The position numbers and the translations under genes were made by a program. This document shows, one piece after another, positions 8,302 to 17,832 of a stretch of DNA of 64,000 nt. How positions within the stretch are numbered: the stretch's first letter is position 1; every line of letters begins with the position of its first letter. The notes under the pieces were generated by a model that worked only from the letters and a program-made list of their open reading frames with translations, had not been told where the DNA came from and did no database searches. Where the stretch lies: contig NZ_CP075583.1 in the NCBI RefSeq assembly GCF_023509035.1, positions 2,666,001 to 2,730,000 on the forward strand, in the 5' to 3' direction. The stretch is from Janthinobacterium lividum (lineage in GTDB: Bacteria > Pseudomonadota > Gammaproteobacteria > Burkholderiales > Burkholderiaceae_D).

Positions 8302-9353
8302 TAATCCATCAAGGCTTTGGCTTGGGCTACCTGGCTGCGGTAGGCGTCGAAGATATTGCGCAGGGAATCGGCCATGGTGGTGACCGGCGCCCAGCCCAGC
8401 TCTTCGCAGGTATTCGTGATTTTCGGCACGCGGTTTTGCACGTCCTGGTAGCCGGCGCCGTAGTACGCGCCCGAGGTCGTTTCCACGATTTTCACGTGTT
8501 TCGCGCCTTCAGCGTATTCCGGGTATTCGGCGGCCAGGGTCAGCATCATGCCGGCCAGGTCGCGGATCGAATAGTTGTTGGTCGGATTGCCAATGTTGTA
8601 GATCTTGCCGCTGGCGATGCCGTTCTTGTTGGCGATGATGCGGATCAGCGCATCGATGCCGTCGTCGATGTAGGTGAACGCGCGTTTCTGCGCGCCGCCG
8701 TCGACCAGCGAGATGTTCTCGCCGCGCACGATGTGGCCGAAGAATTGCGTCACCACGCGCGAGGAACCTTCTTTCGGCGTGTGGATCGAGTCCAGGCCGG
8801 CGCCGATCCAGTTGAAGGGACGGAACAGGGTGAAGTTCAGGCCTTCCATGCCGTAGCCCCAGATCACGCGGTCCATCAATTGCTTGGCGTTCGAATAGAT
8901 CCAGCGCGGCTTGTTGATCGGGCCGCAGATCAGTTCCGAGTTTTCCGGATCGAATTCCTCGTCATGGCACATGCCATACACTTCCGAAGTCGACGGGAAG
9001 ACCAGGTGCTTGCCGTACTTGGCGGCCGAGCGGACGATGGGCAGGTTGGCTTCGAAGTCCAGTTCGAAGACGCGCAGCGGCTGCTTGACGTAGGTCGATG
9101 GCGTGGCGATGGCGACCAGGGGCAGGATCACGTCGCATTTCTTGACGTGGTATTCGACCCATTCCTTGTTGATCGTGATGTCGCCTTCAAAGAAGTGCAT
9201 GCGCGACTTGTAGTTGTCATCTTCCAGCAATTCAGTGATGCGGTCCGTGTTCATGTCCATGCCGTAGACATGCCAGTCGGTGGTTTCCAGGATGCGCTTG
9301 GACAGGTGGTGGCCGATGAAGCCGTTGACGCCTAAGATGAGGACTTTTTTCAT
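8301..9353 (-). CDS. arnA: UDP-glucuronate decarboxylase, ArnA C-terminal-domain type (separate gene)
   Basis: A 350-residue extended SDR. It has the NAD-binding GVNGFIGHH near the N-terminus, SxxYxxxK-type catalysis represented by PSTSEVYG and YSNAKQLMDR, and the ArnA-specific RPFNWIGAGLDSI. It oxidatively decarboxylates UDP-glucuronic acid to UDP-Ara4O, which ArnB then aminates. In enterobacteria this is the C-terminal half of bifunctional ArnA; here the two halves are separate neighbouring genes. It lies 21 bp after the formyltransferase gene and is coupled to arnD. Confidence 0.92.
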   Translation of the reverse strand: MKKVLILGVNGFIGHHLSKRILETTDWHVYGMDMNTDRITELLEDDNYKSRMHFFEGDITINKEWVEYHVKKCDVILPLVAIATPSTYVKQPLRVFELDFEANLPIVRSAAKYGKHLVFPSTSEVYGMCHDEEFDPENSELICGPINKPRWIYSNAKQLMDRVIWGYGMEGLNFTLFRPFNWIGAGLDSIHTPKEGSSRVVTQFFGHIVRGENISLVDGGAQKRAFTYIDDGIDALIRIIANKNGIASGKIYNIGNPTNNYSIRDLAGMMLTLAAEYPEYAEGAKHVKIVETTSGAYYGAGYQDVQNRVPKITNTCEELGWAPVTTMADSLRNIFDAYRSQVAQAKALMD

Positions 9354-9374
9354 GTGAGATTCTCTTGAGTGATA

Positions 9375-10292
9375 TCAGTGTGTGCTGACGCGGGTGGTCA
9401 GACTTGCTTGCAACTGTTGAGCCGAAATTGGCTCCCCGGCAGCCCTCAGCGCGGAAATGGCCAACATGTGGCCGTCTCCGCAGACGCCAAAGATGCAATT
9501 ATCCACTACCGCCAAGCCCGGTGGCAAACTTCCTGCGGAATGCTTGCTCAAACGGGCTTTTTCGATGGTGTAAATGACATTGTTGACTTCGGTGAAGGCG
9601 CCGGGATAGGGCGGTGCGACGGCCCGGTGCAGGTTGTATACCTGCTGTGCGGGTAACTTCCAGTCGATCCTGCCGTCTTCGGGCCTGCGCCCGCCAAAGT
9701 AGCCGCCCTGGCGCAAATCGTTGAGCTGGCGCGGCGCCGTGCCGTCCAGCAAGGCCGGCAGCACGTTCCACAGCGTTTGCTCCGCCGCCACGGTGACCTT
9801 GCCGAAGACTTCGAACGCTGTGTCGTCGGGCAGGATGGGCACGGCCGTTTGCGCCACGATGGCGCCGGCGTCCGGCTTGACCGTCATTTCATGCAGGGTG
9901 GCGCCCGTCTGCAGGGCGCCGTGCAGCACGGCCCAGTTGACGGGCGCGCGGCCGCGGAATTGCGGCAGCAGCGAGCCGTGCATATTGTAGGCGGGCGCGA
10001 CTTCCAGGATGCTGGCGGGCAACATGTGACGGTAGTAAAAGCTGAACAGCATGTCCGGTGTTGCCGCCTGCACCTGCGCCAGCAGTTCGGGCGCGCGCGC
10101 GTCCGATGGCGTGATGTACGGGATGCCTTCGGCCTGGCACAGGCTGGCGACGGATTCGAACCACAGGTTTTCCGTGGGGCTGTCTTCGTGCGTGACGACC
10201 AGGGCGATATCGACGCCGCCGGCCAAGAGCACCTTGATGCAGCGCACGCCCACATTGTGGTAGCCGAAGACGACGGCGCGTGGGGCGCCCAT
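9375..10292 (-). CDS. arnA: UDP-Ara4N formyltransferase, ArnA N-terminal-domain type (separate gene)
   Basis: A 305-residue formyltransferase of the Fmt/ArnA family using 10-formyltetrahydrofolate. Key blocks are the N-terminal AVVFGYHNVGVRCIKVLL, the catalytic region NMHGSLLPQFRGRAPVNWAV (Asn/His of the HxSLLPxxxG motif), and the later DAGAIVAQ. It N-formylates UDP-Ara4N, which drives the pathway towards ArnC. The start at 10292 overlaps the arnC stop by one base (TGATG); a much longer in-frame reading into arnC is spurious. Confidence 0.9.
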   Translation of the reverse strand: MGAPRAVVFGYHNVGVRCIKVLLAGGVDIALVVTHEDSPTENLWFESVASLCQAEGIPYITPSDARAPELLAQVQAATPDMLFSFYYRHMLPASILEVAPAYNMHGSLLPQFRGRAPVNWAVLHGALQTGATLHEMTVKPDAGAIVAQTAVPILPDDTAFEVFGKVTVAAEQTLWNVLPALLDGTAPRQLNDLRQGGYFGGRRPEDGRIDWKLPAQQVYNLHRAVAPPYPGAFTEVNNVIYTIEKARLSKHSAGSLPPGLAVVDNCIFGVCGDGHMLAISALRAAGEPISAQQLQASLTTRVSTH

Positions 10293-11302
10293 CAGCGGCC
10301 CACCTGGCGCTTTTCCAGGCGCACGTACGATGGCGCCTCGGCTTCCGCCTGGGTCATGCCGTCCTGCAAGATGGTCTGCACCACATAGCGGGGACGGGCG
10401 CGCACTTGCTGGAAGATGCGTCCCACGTATTCGCCCACCAGGCCGATGCCGAACAGGATCACGCCCATGAAGAAGAAGGCGATGGCGAACAGGGTAAATA
10501 CGCCTTCGGCCTCGGCGCCCAGCAGGAAGCGGCGTACCAGCAGGAAGATCACCAGCAATGCCGAGCCCAGCGACATCGCCATGCCCAGCATCGAAAAGAT
10601 TTGCAGGGGAATCAGCGAAAAGCCCGTGACCAGGTCGAAATTGAGGCGGATCAGGCTGTACAGCGAATATTTCGACTCGCCGGCCGAGCGTTCCTCGTGC
10701 TCGACGATGATTTCCGTGGGCTTGCGGGCAAACGTGTAGGCCAAGGCGGGAACAAAGGTGTTGACTTCGGCGCACTGGTTGACCAGGTCGATCACGTTGC
10801 GGCCATACGCGCGCAACATGTTGCCCTGGTCGGTGATCTTGATATTCGTGATCTTTTCGCGCAGGCGGTTCATCATTTTCGACGCCAGCGTGCGCCAGGC
10901 GGAATCTTGCCGCTTGCGCCGGATCGAACCCACGTAATCGTGGCCTTCGCGCATCTTCGCTACCAGGTTGCCGATTTCTTCGGGCGGGTTTTGCAGGTCG
11001 GCGTCGAGTGTGACCATGATTTGCCCGCGAGAGGCTTCAAAACCGGCCAGGATGGCCATGTGCTGGCCATAATTGCCATTGAACAAGACTACGCGCGTGA
11101 CGTCGGGGCGCTGGCGGAACTGTTCCGCCAGAATGGCCACCGAATTGTCGCGGCTGCCATCGTTGATGAAGATGATCTCGTAGCTCGTCTGCAAGGCATC
11201 GAGGGCCGGATACAGGCGGGCGAACAGGCTGGCCAGGCCATCCTGCTCGTTATAGATTGGAATGATAATGGACAGTTCAGGTTTCATCGGCGCGCTGCTC
11301 AT
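10292..11302 (-). CDS. arnC: ArnC: undecaprenyl-phosphate Ara4FN transferase
   Basis: A 336-residue GT2 glycosyltransferase with two C-terminal membrane helices. Features are the N-terminal LSIIIPIYNEQDGL, the nucleotide-sugar metal site TLDADLQNPPEEI, and helices at about residues 235-260 and 270-295. It transfers Ara4FN from UDP to undecaprenyl phosphate at the inner membrane. Its ATG overlaps the arnB stop (ATGA), and a second ATG five codons in is possible. Confidence 0.9.
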   Translation of the reverse strand: MSSAPMKPELSIIIPIYNEQDGLASLFARLYPALDALQTSYEIIFINDGSRDNSVAILAEQFRQRPDVTRVVLFNGNYGQHMAILAGFEASRGQIMVTLDADLQNPPEEIGNLVAKMREGHDYVGSIRRKRQDSAWRTLASKMMNRLREKITNIKITDQGNMLRAYGRNVIDLVNQCAEVNTFVPALAYTFARKPTEIIVEHEERSAGESKYSLYSLIRLNFDLVTGFSLIPLQIFSMLGMAMSLGSALLVIFLLVRRFLLGAEAEGVFTLFAIAFFFMGVILFGIGLVGEYVGRIFQQVRARPRYVVQTILQDGMTQAEAEAPSYVRLEKRQVGR

Positions 11303-12435
11303 TTGACGAGTATGGATTTGACGGTGGCGACGGCGCGTTCCACGTCCTGTGTCGTCATGGCGTAGAACATCGGCAAGGTCACGGTCAGGCGGCCGATCTT
11401 TTCCGAGACGGGGAACATGCCTTCGGTAAAGCCGCGTTCGCGGTACATGGTAAACAGGTGGATCGGTGCGTAATGATAGCCCGTTCCCACGTTTTGCTGC
11501 GCCATTTGCTGCATGAAGGCGGCGCGCGTGCCGGGTCCATTGTCGGGCAGGATGATCTGGAACAAATGCCAGTTGCTGTTTTCAAAGTCCTGCACGGGCA
11601 GCTGGGCGCCGCTCTGCGCTTCGAATTCGCTGCCGAATTGCGCGAAATAGTGGCGTGCCAGCGCGCGGCGGTGGGCCGTGATCGCATCGATGTTGGCGAA
11701 CTGGCCCAGGCCGATGGCGGCCATGATGTCGCTCATGTTGTATTTGCCGCCCAGCACATCGACGTCGATGCCGTCGACGCCGCTGCGCGTCACGCCCTGC
11801 AGCCGGTATTTCTCGGCCAGCTTGGCTTCTTCCAGGTTGTTGAGGACGAGGCAGCCGCCTTCGCCCGTGGTGATGTTCTTGTTGGCCTGGAAGCTGAACG
11901 AGACGAAGTCGCCAAATGCGCCGATGCGCTTGCCCTTCCAGGTGGAGCCGAACGCTTGCGCCGCATCTTCCACGACCCTTAAATTGTACTTTTCAGCAAT
12001 CGCGTACAGGCGGTCCATGTCGACGGGCAAGCCGGACAGGTAGACTGGGATGATGGCTTTCGTACGCGGGGTGATGGCCGCTTCCAGCTTGTCGAGGTCG
12101 ATATTCCGGGTGACGGGGTCGATATCGGCAAATACGGGCGTGGCACCCACTTCGATGATGACGTTGGCCGTCGCTACCCACGACACGGGCGTGGTGATGA
12201 CTTCGTCACCGGGACCTATGCCGGCGATGCGCAGCGCGATTTCCATGGTGCACGTGCCCGAATTGAAGGTGCGCACTGGGCGCCCGCCGAAATACTCGGA
12301 CAGCTGGGCTTCGAAGGCCTGCACTTTCGGGCCGCTGGTGATCCAGCCCGAGCGCAGCACTTCGCCGACGGCTGCGATGGTCGCTTCGTCGATGGTGGGT
12401 TTGGAAAAGGGCAAAAAGGGCAGGGTAGAGGTCAT
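11299..12435 (-). CDS. arnB: ArnB: UDP-Ara4O aminotransferase
   Basis: A 378-residue DegT/DnrJ/EryC1-family PLP enzyme that converts UDP-Ara4O to UDP-Ara4N with glutamate. The PLP lysine is in SFSFQANKNITTGEGG, and VVEDAAQAFGS carries the ring-nitrogen Asp. The ATG at 12435 is used; a TTG three codons upstream is the alternative and neither has a strong ribosome site. It is the first gene of the tight arnB-arnC-arnA-arnA-arnD run. The 205 bp upstream, to arnT, contain no gene and no clear terminator. Confidence 0.92.
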   Translation of the reverse strand: MTSTLPFLPFSKPTIDEATIAAVGEVLRSGWITSGPKVQAFEAQLSEYFGGRPVRTFNSGTCTMEIALRIAGIGPGDEVITTPVSWVATANVIIEVGATPVFADIDPVTRNIDLDKLEAAITPRTKAIIPVYLSGLPVDMDRLYAIAEKYNLRVVEDAAQAFGSTWKGKRIGAFGDFVSFSFQANKNITTGEGGCLVLNNLEEAKLAEKYRLQGVTRSGVDGIDVDVLGGKYNMSDIMAAIGLGQFANIDAITAHRRALARHYFAQFGSEFEAQSGAQLPVQDFENSNWHLFQIILPDNGPGTRAAFMQQMAQQNVGTGYHYAPIHLFTMYRERGFTEGMFPVSEKIGRLTVTLPMFYAMTTQDVERAVATVKSILVK

Positions 12436-12640
12436 GGGGCGCAATTCTTGGATCTGTATTGTGTCAGGGTATCGGCGTCGCCGACGCTGCCAGTGCGGTC
12501 AAAAGCCGCCGGCAGGCATGGCTATTTTATATCGTCAGTATGGCGGCGCAGCCCCTTCATCTGTGAAAAATCCTGCTGATGCGGGGCCGGGGCAAGCTGG
12601 CCGGGGCGCGATCCGTGCTGCCACGCGCCCCTTTAAACAT

Positions 12641-14314
12641 TTATTTATTGGCAATCACCATGCGGCGCGCATCTTCGGCAATCACACGCATGGGCACGCC
12701 ACGCTCTTGCAATTCCTTGTAACGGTTCAGGCTGATAATGGCCATGTCGGGGACGCCGGCGTTGGCATCGTTCGTCCATTGCGTGATGAAAGGCTCGATG
12801 CTCGGGATGGACAGTTCGGGCTGCTGTTTCAGGCCAAATGTGAATTCATCCCAGTAATCGACGAGGATCACGGGCCGCTGCAGATAATACGTCAGCGACT
12901 GTTCATAGATGCCGACCGAATAGAGCTTGGTATCGGCCGTCAGTTCGGCCTGGATCTGCGGCAGCATGTCGGTGCCTGCGCGGTTCTGGCCATACAGTTC
13001 GGAGCCGGCCAGGATGCAGTGCGTGGCGAGGAAGCCGGCGCCGGCGATGGTCAGCACCGTCATGTCGCGGCGCAACTGGCGTGCATGCAGCAAGGCCAGG
13101 GCGCCGCCAGCCAGGGCGAAGAAGCCGGCCGCCATCAGCCATGGCTGGTAGCCCTTGAGCGCGGTCAGGGCTTCCGCATCGCGTGCGCTGGCCTTGCCGA
13201 AGGCGATCGGTCCGCCGATCAGGATGGCCGCGCCCAGCACGCACAGCAGGCCGGCGGCGAACAGGCGCTGGCGGCGCGAGGCCGATTCCAGGTACAGCGC
13301 CACCAGCAGGGCCAGCGCCGGGAAGATGGGCACGATATAGCCAGGCAGCTTCGAGGTTGAATAGCTGAAAAAGAAGAAAATGAAGATGGCCCAGACCAGC
13401 AGCATCAAGCGGGGCTGGAAGGCGCCCTCCTGGCGCTGGAAGGCGGCGACCAGGCTTTGCGGCAGCACGCCTATCCATGGCAGGATGCCGGGAATGAGCA
13501 GCACCAGGAAGTAGTACCAGGCGCCTTCGCGCTTGTGGCCCTTCATCAGGAAGCGCTGGAAATGCTCGTGGATGAAGAAGAAATGCGGCTGTTCCGGATT
13601 GCGCAGGGCGACCAGCACGAACCACGGCGTGGCGATGGCAAAGAACACCAGCAAGCCCTTGACCAGGTGCAAACGCGTCCAGATGCGCCAGTCGCGCGCG
13701 CACAGCGAATACAGCACCAGCACGCCGCCCGGCAGCACGATGCCGATCAGGCCTTTGGCCAGCACGGCCAGCGCCATGCCAGCCCAGCACACCAGCATCC
13801 AGTTGCGCCGTTCCAGCGCCGTGGCGTCGTCGCGCTGGGCGACCAGCAGGCTGCCCAGGGTAATCGTCATCATGCCCGACAGGCCCATGTCCAGCGAATT
13901 GATCTGGCCGGAAGCGAGCCAGAACAGGCTCGACGCCAGTACCAGGCCAGCATACAGGCCCACGCGCGGGCCGAACACTTTCTTGCCCGCGTAGGCCGTC
14001 ATGCACACGCCGATGATGCCGCACAGGCCAGTCCACAGGCGTGCCTGCCATTCGCCCAGGCCGAAGGCGGCGAAGGTCAGCGCATTCATCCACGTTTGCA
14101 GCGGCGGTTTTTCAAAGTACTTGATGCCGTTCAGGCGCGTGGTGATCCAGTCGCCCGTGACGAACATTTCGCGCGCCATCTCGGCGTAGCGGCCTTCGTC
14201 GGGCGGTACCAGGGTGCGCACCCCCAGCGCATACAGGGTGACGACGATGAAGATGCCCAGCAGGGACCACATCAGCACCCGGGAAGAGTGCAGTTCGTTG
14301 ACATTGATTTTCAT
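12641..14314 (-). CDS. arnT: ArnT: lipid A 4-amino-4-deoxy-L-arabinose transferase
   Basis: A 557-residue PMT/GT83-family integral membrane enzyme with about a dozen hydrophobic helices. The catalytic periplasmic loop after helix 1 holds the conserved VPPDEGRYAEMAREM (Asp-Glu of the family) and then GDWITTRLNGIKYFEKPPLQ, both diagnostic of ArnT. It moves L-Ara4N from undecaprenyl phosphate onto lipid A phosphate, which lowers negative charge and gives polymyxin resistance. It overlaps the Mth938 gene by ATGA and lies upstream of arnB on the same strand. Confidence 0.92.
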   Translation of the reverse strand: MKINVNELHSSRVLMWSLLGIFIVVTLYALGVRTLVPPDEGRYAEMAREMFVTGDWITTRLNGIKYFEKPPLQTWMNALTFAAFGLGEWQARLWTGLCGIIGVCMTAYAGKKVFGPRVGLYAGLVLASSLFWLASGQINSLDMGLSGMMTITLGSLLVAQRDDATALERRNWMLVCWAGMALAVLAKGLIGIVLPGGVLVLYSLCARDWRIWTRLHLVKGLLVFFAIATPWFVLVALRNPEQPHFFFIHEHFQRFLMKGHKREGAWYYFLVLLIPGILPWIGVLPQSLVAAFQRQEGAFQPRLMLLVWAIFIFFFFSYSTSKLPGYIVPIFPALALLVALYLESASRRQRLFAAGLLCVLGAAILIGGPIAFGKASARDAEALTALKGYQPWLMAAGFFALAGGALALLHARQLRRDMTVLTIAGAGFLATHCILAGSELYGQNRAGTDMLPQIQAELTADTKLYSVGIYEQSLTYYLQRPVILVDYWDEFTFGLKQQPELSIPSIEPFITQWTNDANAGVPDMAIISLNRYKELQERGVPMRVIAEDARRMVIANK

Positions 14315-14703
14315 GCGGCCTTGCCTGCGGCCGGAGCCAGGATCAGGGCCAGGGTGACTTTGCGGCCTTCGCCCATGAGGATATTGTAGGTGCGGCAGGC
14401 AGCCTGGCTATCCATGCATTCGACGCCGATGCGGCGCATGGTCAGCGCGGCTGTCAGCTTCGGGTGCACAAAACGCTGGCGTTCGCCCGTGCCGAGGATG
14501 ACCACGTCGGGCGCATCGGCCAGGATTTGCGCGAAATGCGCCTCGCTCAGCTGTTCGAAACTGTCCACCTCCCACGCCCGTGGCGGCGTTTCCGGCATGA
14601 CGATCAGGCTGTAGTTGTAGGGCTGGGCATTGATCTCGACGCCGTTTTCGTCATAGCCGGTGACAGTCTGGTATTGTTGGGTGCTGCTGGCATGGAGTTT
14701 CAT
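14311..14703 (-). CDS. Mth938 (DUF498)-domain protein
   Basis: A 130-residue protein of the Mth938/NDUFAF3-like fold, starting MKLHASSTQQYQTVTGYDENG with the conserved core VVILGTGERQRF. The bacterial function is unknown; it is often found beside envelope or respiratory genes. The start at 14703 matches the family length. A 57-residue longer reading begins at 14874 but has no family support. Translationally coupled to arnT (ATGA), and therefore probably co-transcribed with it; whether it has a role in L-Ara4N transfer is unknown. Confidence 0.82.
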   Translation of the reverse strand: MKLHASSTQQYQTVTGYDENGVEINAQPYNYSLIVMPETPPRAWEVDSFEQLSEAHFAQILADAPDVVILGTGERQRFVHPKLTAALTMRRIGVECMDSQAACRTYNILMGEGRKVTLALILAPAAGKAA

Positions 14704-15128
14704 GGCGATATCGGGGGCTGGTCGTGTCAGTTGATCGGTGCGCGCGCGGCCAAATTGCGTGCCGCCGCCAAGGGCGTAAGCATGCCATAAATGACAGAAA
14801 AGAGCGACTGAAAAGCAATATCCTTTCCAAATTGCAATGTTCGGCGCCACAGTGGCCATGCTTGCTTGCGCCATGGTAATGCTGCAAGATTAAGGGAAGA
14901 TGAAGATGGCGCCCCCTCCGGATTGACGCCCGGATGCGCCAGCGTGGCAGAATCGGCGTCAAATGCTGGGGTTCGCCATGTTTAATTTGATAAAATGGCC
15001 TGTTTTCGGCGAGAATGGTTGTTTCCCCTTGCAGTCTTTCGCATCGCAGTTTCACGGGTTCATAGTTCTGGCGCGGCTATCATGCTGCAAGTTCTGGTCA
15101 CCGCGCCGCATCACGACAGGGATTTATT
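14704..15128. promoter_or_regulatory. Divergent intergenic region between the arn locus and alaA
   Basis: 425 bp without a supportable gene. It must contain the promoters of both divergent units. A TAAAAT box at 14991-14996 is a possible -10 for the alaA direction, but I see no good -35 at the right distance. No PmrA-type direct repeat was recognised on the arn side. Confidence 0.4.
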
Positions 15129-16358
15129 TTGCGACCGATTCAGAAATCGAATAAATTGGCGGACGTCTGCTACGACATCCGCGGCCCGGTCCTGGAAAAA
15201 TCCAGGCAAATGGAAGAAGAAGGCCACAAGATCACCAAGCTCAATATCGGCAACCTGGCCGTATTCGGCTTCGATCCGCCGGACGAGATCGTGCGCGATA
15301 TGATGCTCAATCTGCAGAATGCGGCCGGCTATACGGATTCGAAAGGCATGTTCGCGCCGCGCAAGGCCGTCATGCATTACACGCAGGGCAAGAATATCGC
15401 CGGCGTGACCATCGATGACATTTACCTGGGCAATGGCGCTTCCGAACTGATCGTCATGTCGATGAACGCCCTGCTCAACAGTGGCGACGAAGTGCTGGTG
15501 CCGGCGCCCGATTACCCGCTGTGGACGGCCGCCGTCAGCCTGTCGGGCGGCAATCCCGTGCATTATGTGTGCGACGAGCAGAACGAGTGGTATCCCGACA
15601 TCGAGGACATGCGTCGCAAGATCACGCCGAATACCCGCGCCATCGTCGTCATCAACCCGAACAATCCCACCGGCGCGCTATACCCGGTGGAAGTGCTGCT
15701 GCAGATCGTCGAACTGGCGCGCCAGCATCAATTGATCATTTTCGCCGACGAGATCTACGACAAGGTGCTGTACGACGAAGCCGAGCACGTGTCGATCGCC
15801 TCGCTGGCCGACGACGTGTTGTTCATCACCATGAACGGCCTGTCGAAGAATTACCGCTCCTGCGGTTACCGTTCCGGCTGGATGGTGGTCTCGGGCGAAA
15901 AGCGCCACGCAAAAGATTACATCGAGGGCCTCAACATGCTGGCCTCGATGCGGCTATGCGCCAATGCGCCGGGGCAGTTTGCCATCCAGACGGCGCTTGG
16001 CGGCTACCAGAGCATACAAGACCTGGTGGGGCCCGGCGGGCGCCTGTTGAAACAGCGCGACCTGGCGCACAAGCTGCTGACCGATATTCCGGGCGTCACC
16101 TGTGTCAAGCCGAAGGCCGCGCTGTACATGTTCCCGCGCCTGGACCCGGAGATCTATCCGATCGCCGACGACCAGCAGTTTGCCTATGAATTACTGGCCG
16201 AAGCCAAGGTCCTGATCGTGCAGGGCACGGGGTTCAACTGGATCGCACCCGACCATTTCCGTGTCGTCTTCCTGCCCAACTCCGATGACCTGACCGATGC
16301 CATGAACCGCATTGCGCGCTTCCTCGAAGGTTACCGCAAGCGTCACGGCCGGGGCTGA
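15129..16358 (+). CDS. alaA: Alanine-synthesising aminotransferase, AlaA-like (class I/II PLP enzyme)
   Basis: A 409-residue fold-type I aminotransferase of the AlaA/YfbQ group, which makes alanine from pyruvate and glutamate. Conserved blocks are INPNNPTGALYP, FADEIYDKVLYD (Asp to the PLP ring) and the PLP lysine in MNGLSKNYRSCGYR. It starts with TTG at 15129, supported by an AGGGA 7 nt upstream and by the conserved N-terminus RPIQKSNKLADVCYDIRGP. It is followed by hom after 89 bp, the usual betaproteobacterial arrangement. Confidence 0.88.
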   Translation: MRPIQKSNKLADVCYDIRGPVLEKSRQMEEEGHKITKLNIGNLAVFGFDPPDEIVRDMMLNLQNAAGYTDSKGMFAPRKAVMHYTQGKNIAGVTIDDIYLGNGASELIVMSMNALLNSGDEVLVPAPDYPLWTAAVSLSGGNPVHYVCDEQNEWYPDIEDMRRKITPNTRAIVVINPNNPTGALYPVEVLLQIVELARQHQLIIFADEIYDKVLYDEAEHVSIASLADDVLFITMNGLSKNYRSCGYRSGWMVVSGEKRHAKDYIEGLNMLASMRLCANAPGQFAIQTALGGYQSIQDLVGPGGRLLKQRDLAHKLLTDIPGVTCVKPKAALYMFPRLDPEIYPIADDQQFAYELLAEAKVLIVQGTGFNWIAPDHFRVVFLPNSDDLTDAMNRIARFLEGYRKRHGRG

Positions 16359-16402
16359 ATCAGCCAGCAGCAGCAATCTCGATCAACCATACCGATCAAC
16401 CT

Positions 16403-16423
16403 GGCGCCGCCCAAGGGGGCGCC
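16403..16423 (+). promoter_or_regulatory. Hairpin between alaA and hom
   Basis: A GC-rich inverted repeat (16403-16408 with 18-23 of the same block, plus three inner pairs) lies 24 bp before the hom start. It has no T run, so it is more likely a transcript-stabilising or attenuating structure than a full terminator. Confidence 0.4.
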
Positions 16424-16447
16424 ACTTATGAGCAGTCAAGTACAACT

Positions 16448-17770
16448 ATGAAATCCATCAAGATCGGCCTGCTGGGCCTGGGCAATGTCGGTTACGGCAC
16501 GTTCAGCGTCCTGAAACGCAACCAGGAAGAAATCAAGCGCCGGGCGGGCCGCGGCATTGAAGTCGTCGCCGTCGCCGTGCGCGACGTGGCGCGTGCCGAA
16601 GCGCTGGTCGCCGGCGGCTGCAAGGTCGTCAATGACCCCTACCTGATCGTCAACGATCCCGAGATCGACATCGTCGTCGAACTGATCGGCGGCTACGACC
16701 TGTCGAAAACCCTGGTGATGCAGGCCATTGCCAACGGCAAGCACGTGGTCACGGCCAACAAGGCCCTGCTGGCCGTGCACGGCAACGAAATCTTCGCCGC
16801 CGCCCAGGACAAGGGCGTGATGGTGGCCTTCGAAGCGGCCGTCGCCGGCGGTATCCCCATCATCAAGGCGCTGCGCGAAGGCTTGACGGCCAACCGCATC
16901 GAATGGATCGCCGGCATCATCAACGGCACCACCAATTTCATCCTGTCCGAAATGCGCGACAAGGGCCTCGATTTCGCCACCGTGCTGAAACAGGCGCAGG
17001 AACTCGGTTATGCCGAAGCCGACCCCACCTTCGACATCGAGGGCGTCGACGCCGCGCACAAGGCCACCATCATGTCGGCCATCGCCTTCGGCATCCCGGT
17101 GCAGTTCGACAAGGCCTACGTGGAAGGCATCAGCAACCTCAATGCCGTCGACATCCGTTACGCCGAGCAGCTGGGCTACCGCATCAAGCTGCTGGGTATC
17201 ACCAAGCGCGCCATCGTCAACGGCGTGGAAGGCATCGAGCTACGTGTGCATCCGACCCTGATCCCGGCCAAGCGCCTGATCGCCAATGTGGAAGGCGCCA
17301 TGAACGCGGTGCTGGTGCATGGCGACGCCGTCGGCGCCAGCCTGTACTCGGGCCGCGGCGCGGGCGCCGAGCCGACCGCCTCGTCGGTGATCGCCGACCT
17401 GGTCGACATCACGCGCCTGGCCACGGCCGACCCGGAACACCGCGTGCCGCATCTGGCCTTCCAGCCGAACGCGATGACCGATATCGCGATTTTGCCGATG
17501 TCGGAAATCACCACCAGCTACTACCTGCGCATGCACGTGGCCGACCAGCCGGGCGTGCTGGCCGACCTGACGCGCATCCTGGCAGAACGCGGCATCTCGA
17601 TCGACGCCATGCTGCAAAAAGAGCCGGCCGAAGGCGAGACGCATACGGACATCATCATGCTGACGCACCAGACGCAGGAAAAGAACGTCACGGCCGCCAT
17701 CGAGAAGATGGAAGCCTTGCATAGCGTGGTGGGCACGGTCACCAAGATCCGTCTGGAAAACCTGAGCTGA
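16448..17770 (+). CDS. hom: Homoserine dehydrogenase with ACT domain
   Basis: A 440-residue enzyme reducing aspartate semialdehyde to homoserine (threonine and methionine branch). NAD(P)-binding GLLGLGNVGYGTF is at the N-terminus, the catalytic domain has AGIINGTTNFILSEM and AEADPTFDIEGVDAAHK, and a C-terminal ACT domain from about residue 355 (DQPGVLADLTRILAERGISI) is the expected threonine feedback sensor. Length matches the monofunctional enzyme. The gene is followed by a terminator, and thrC, which commonly comes next in related bacteria, is not here. Confidence 0.95.
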   Translation: MKSIKIGLLGLGNVGYGTFSVLKRNQEEIKRRAGRGIEVVAVAVRDVARAEALVAGGCKVVNDPYLIVNDPEIDIVVELIGGYDLSKTLVMQAIANGKHVVTANKALLAVHGNEIFAAAQDKGVMVAFEAAVAGGIPIIKALREGLTANRIEWIAGIINGTTNFILSEMRDKGLDFATVLKQAQELGYAEADPTFDIEGVDAAHKATIMSAIAFGIPVQFDKAYVEGISNLNAVDIRYAEQLGYRIKLLGITKRAIVNGVEGIELRVHPTLIPAKRLIANVEGAMNAVLVHGDAVGASLYSGRGAGAEPTASSVIADLVDITRLATADPEHRVPHLAFQPNAMTDIAILPMSEITTSYYLRMHVADQPGVLADLTRILAERGISIDAMLQKEPAEGETHTDIIMLTHQTQEKNVTAAIEKMEALHSVVGTVTKIRLENLS

Positions 17771-17789
17771 TTTTCACACGGCTGCATGC

Positions 17790-17818
17790 AAAACGGCGCC
17801 CGCGGGCGCCGTTTTTTC
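17790..17818. terminator. Bidirectional terminator between hom and the RraB-like gene
   Basis: A GC-rich stem of about 10 bp (17792-17801 with 17804-17813) is flanked by A-run and T-run, so it can serve both converging genes. Confidence 0.88.
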
Positions 17819-17832
17819 TTTGACAGACTGTG

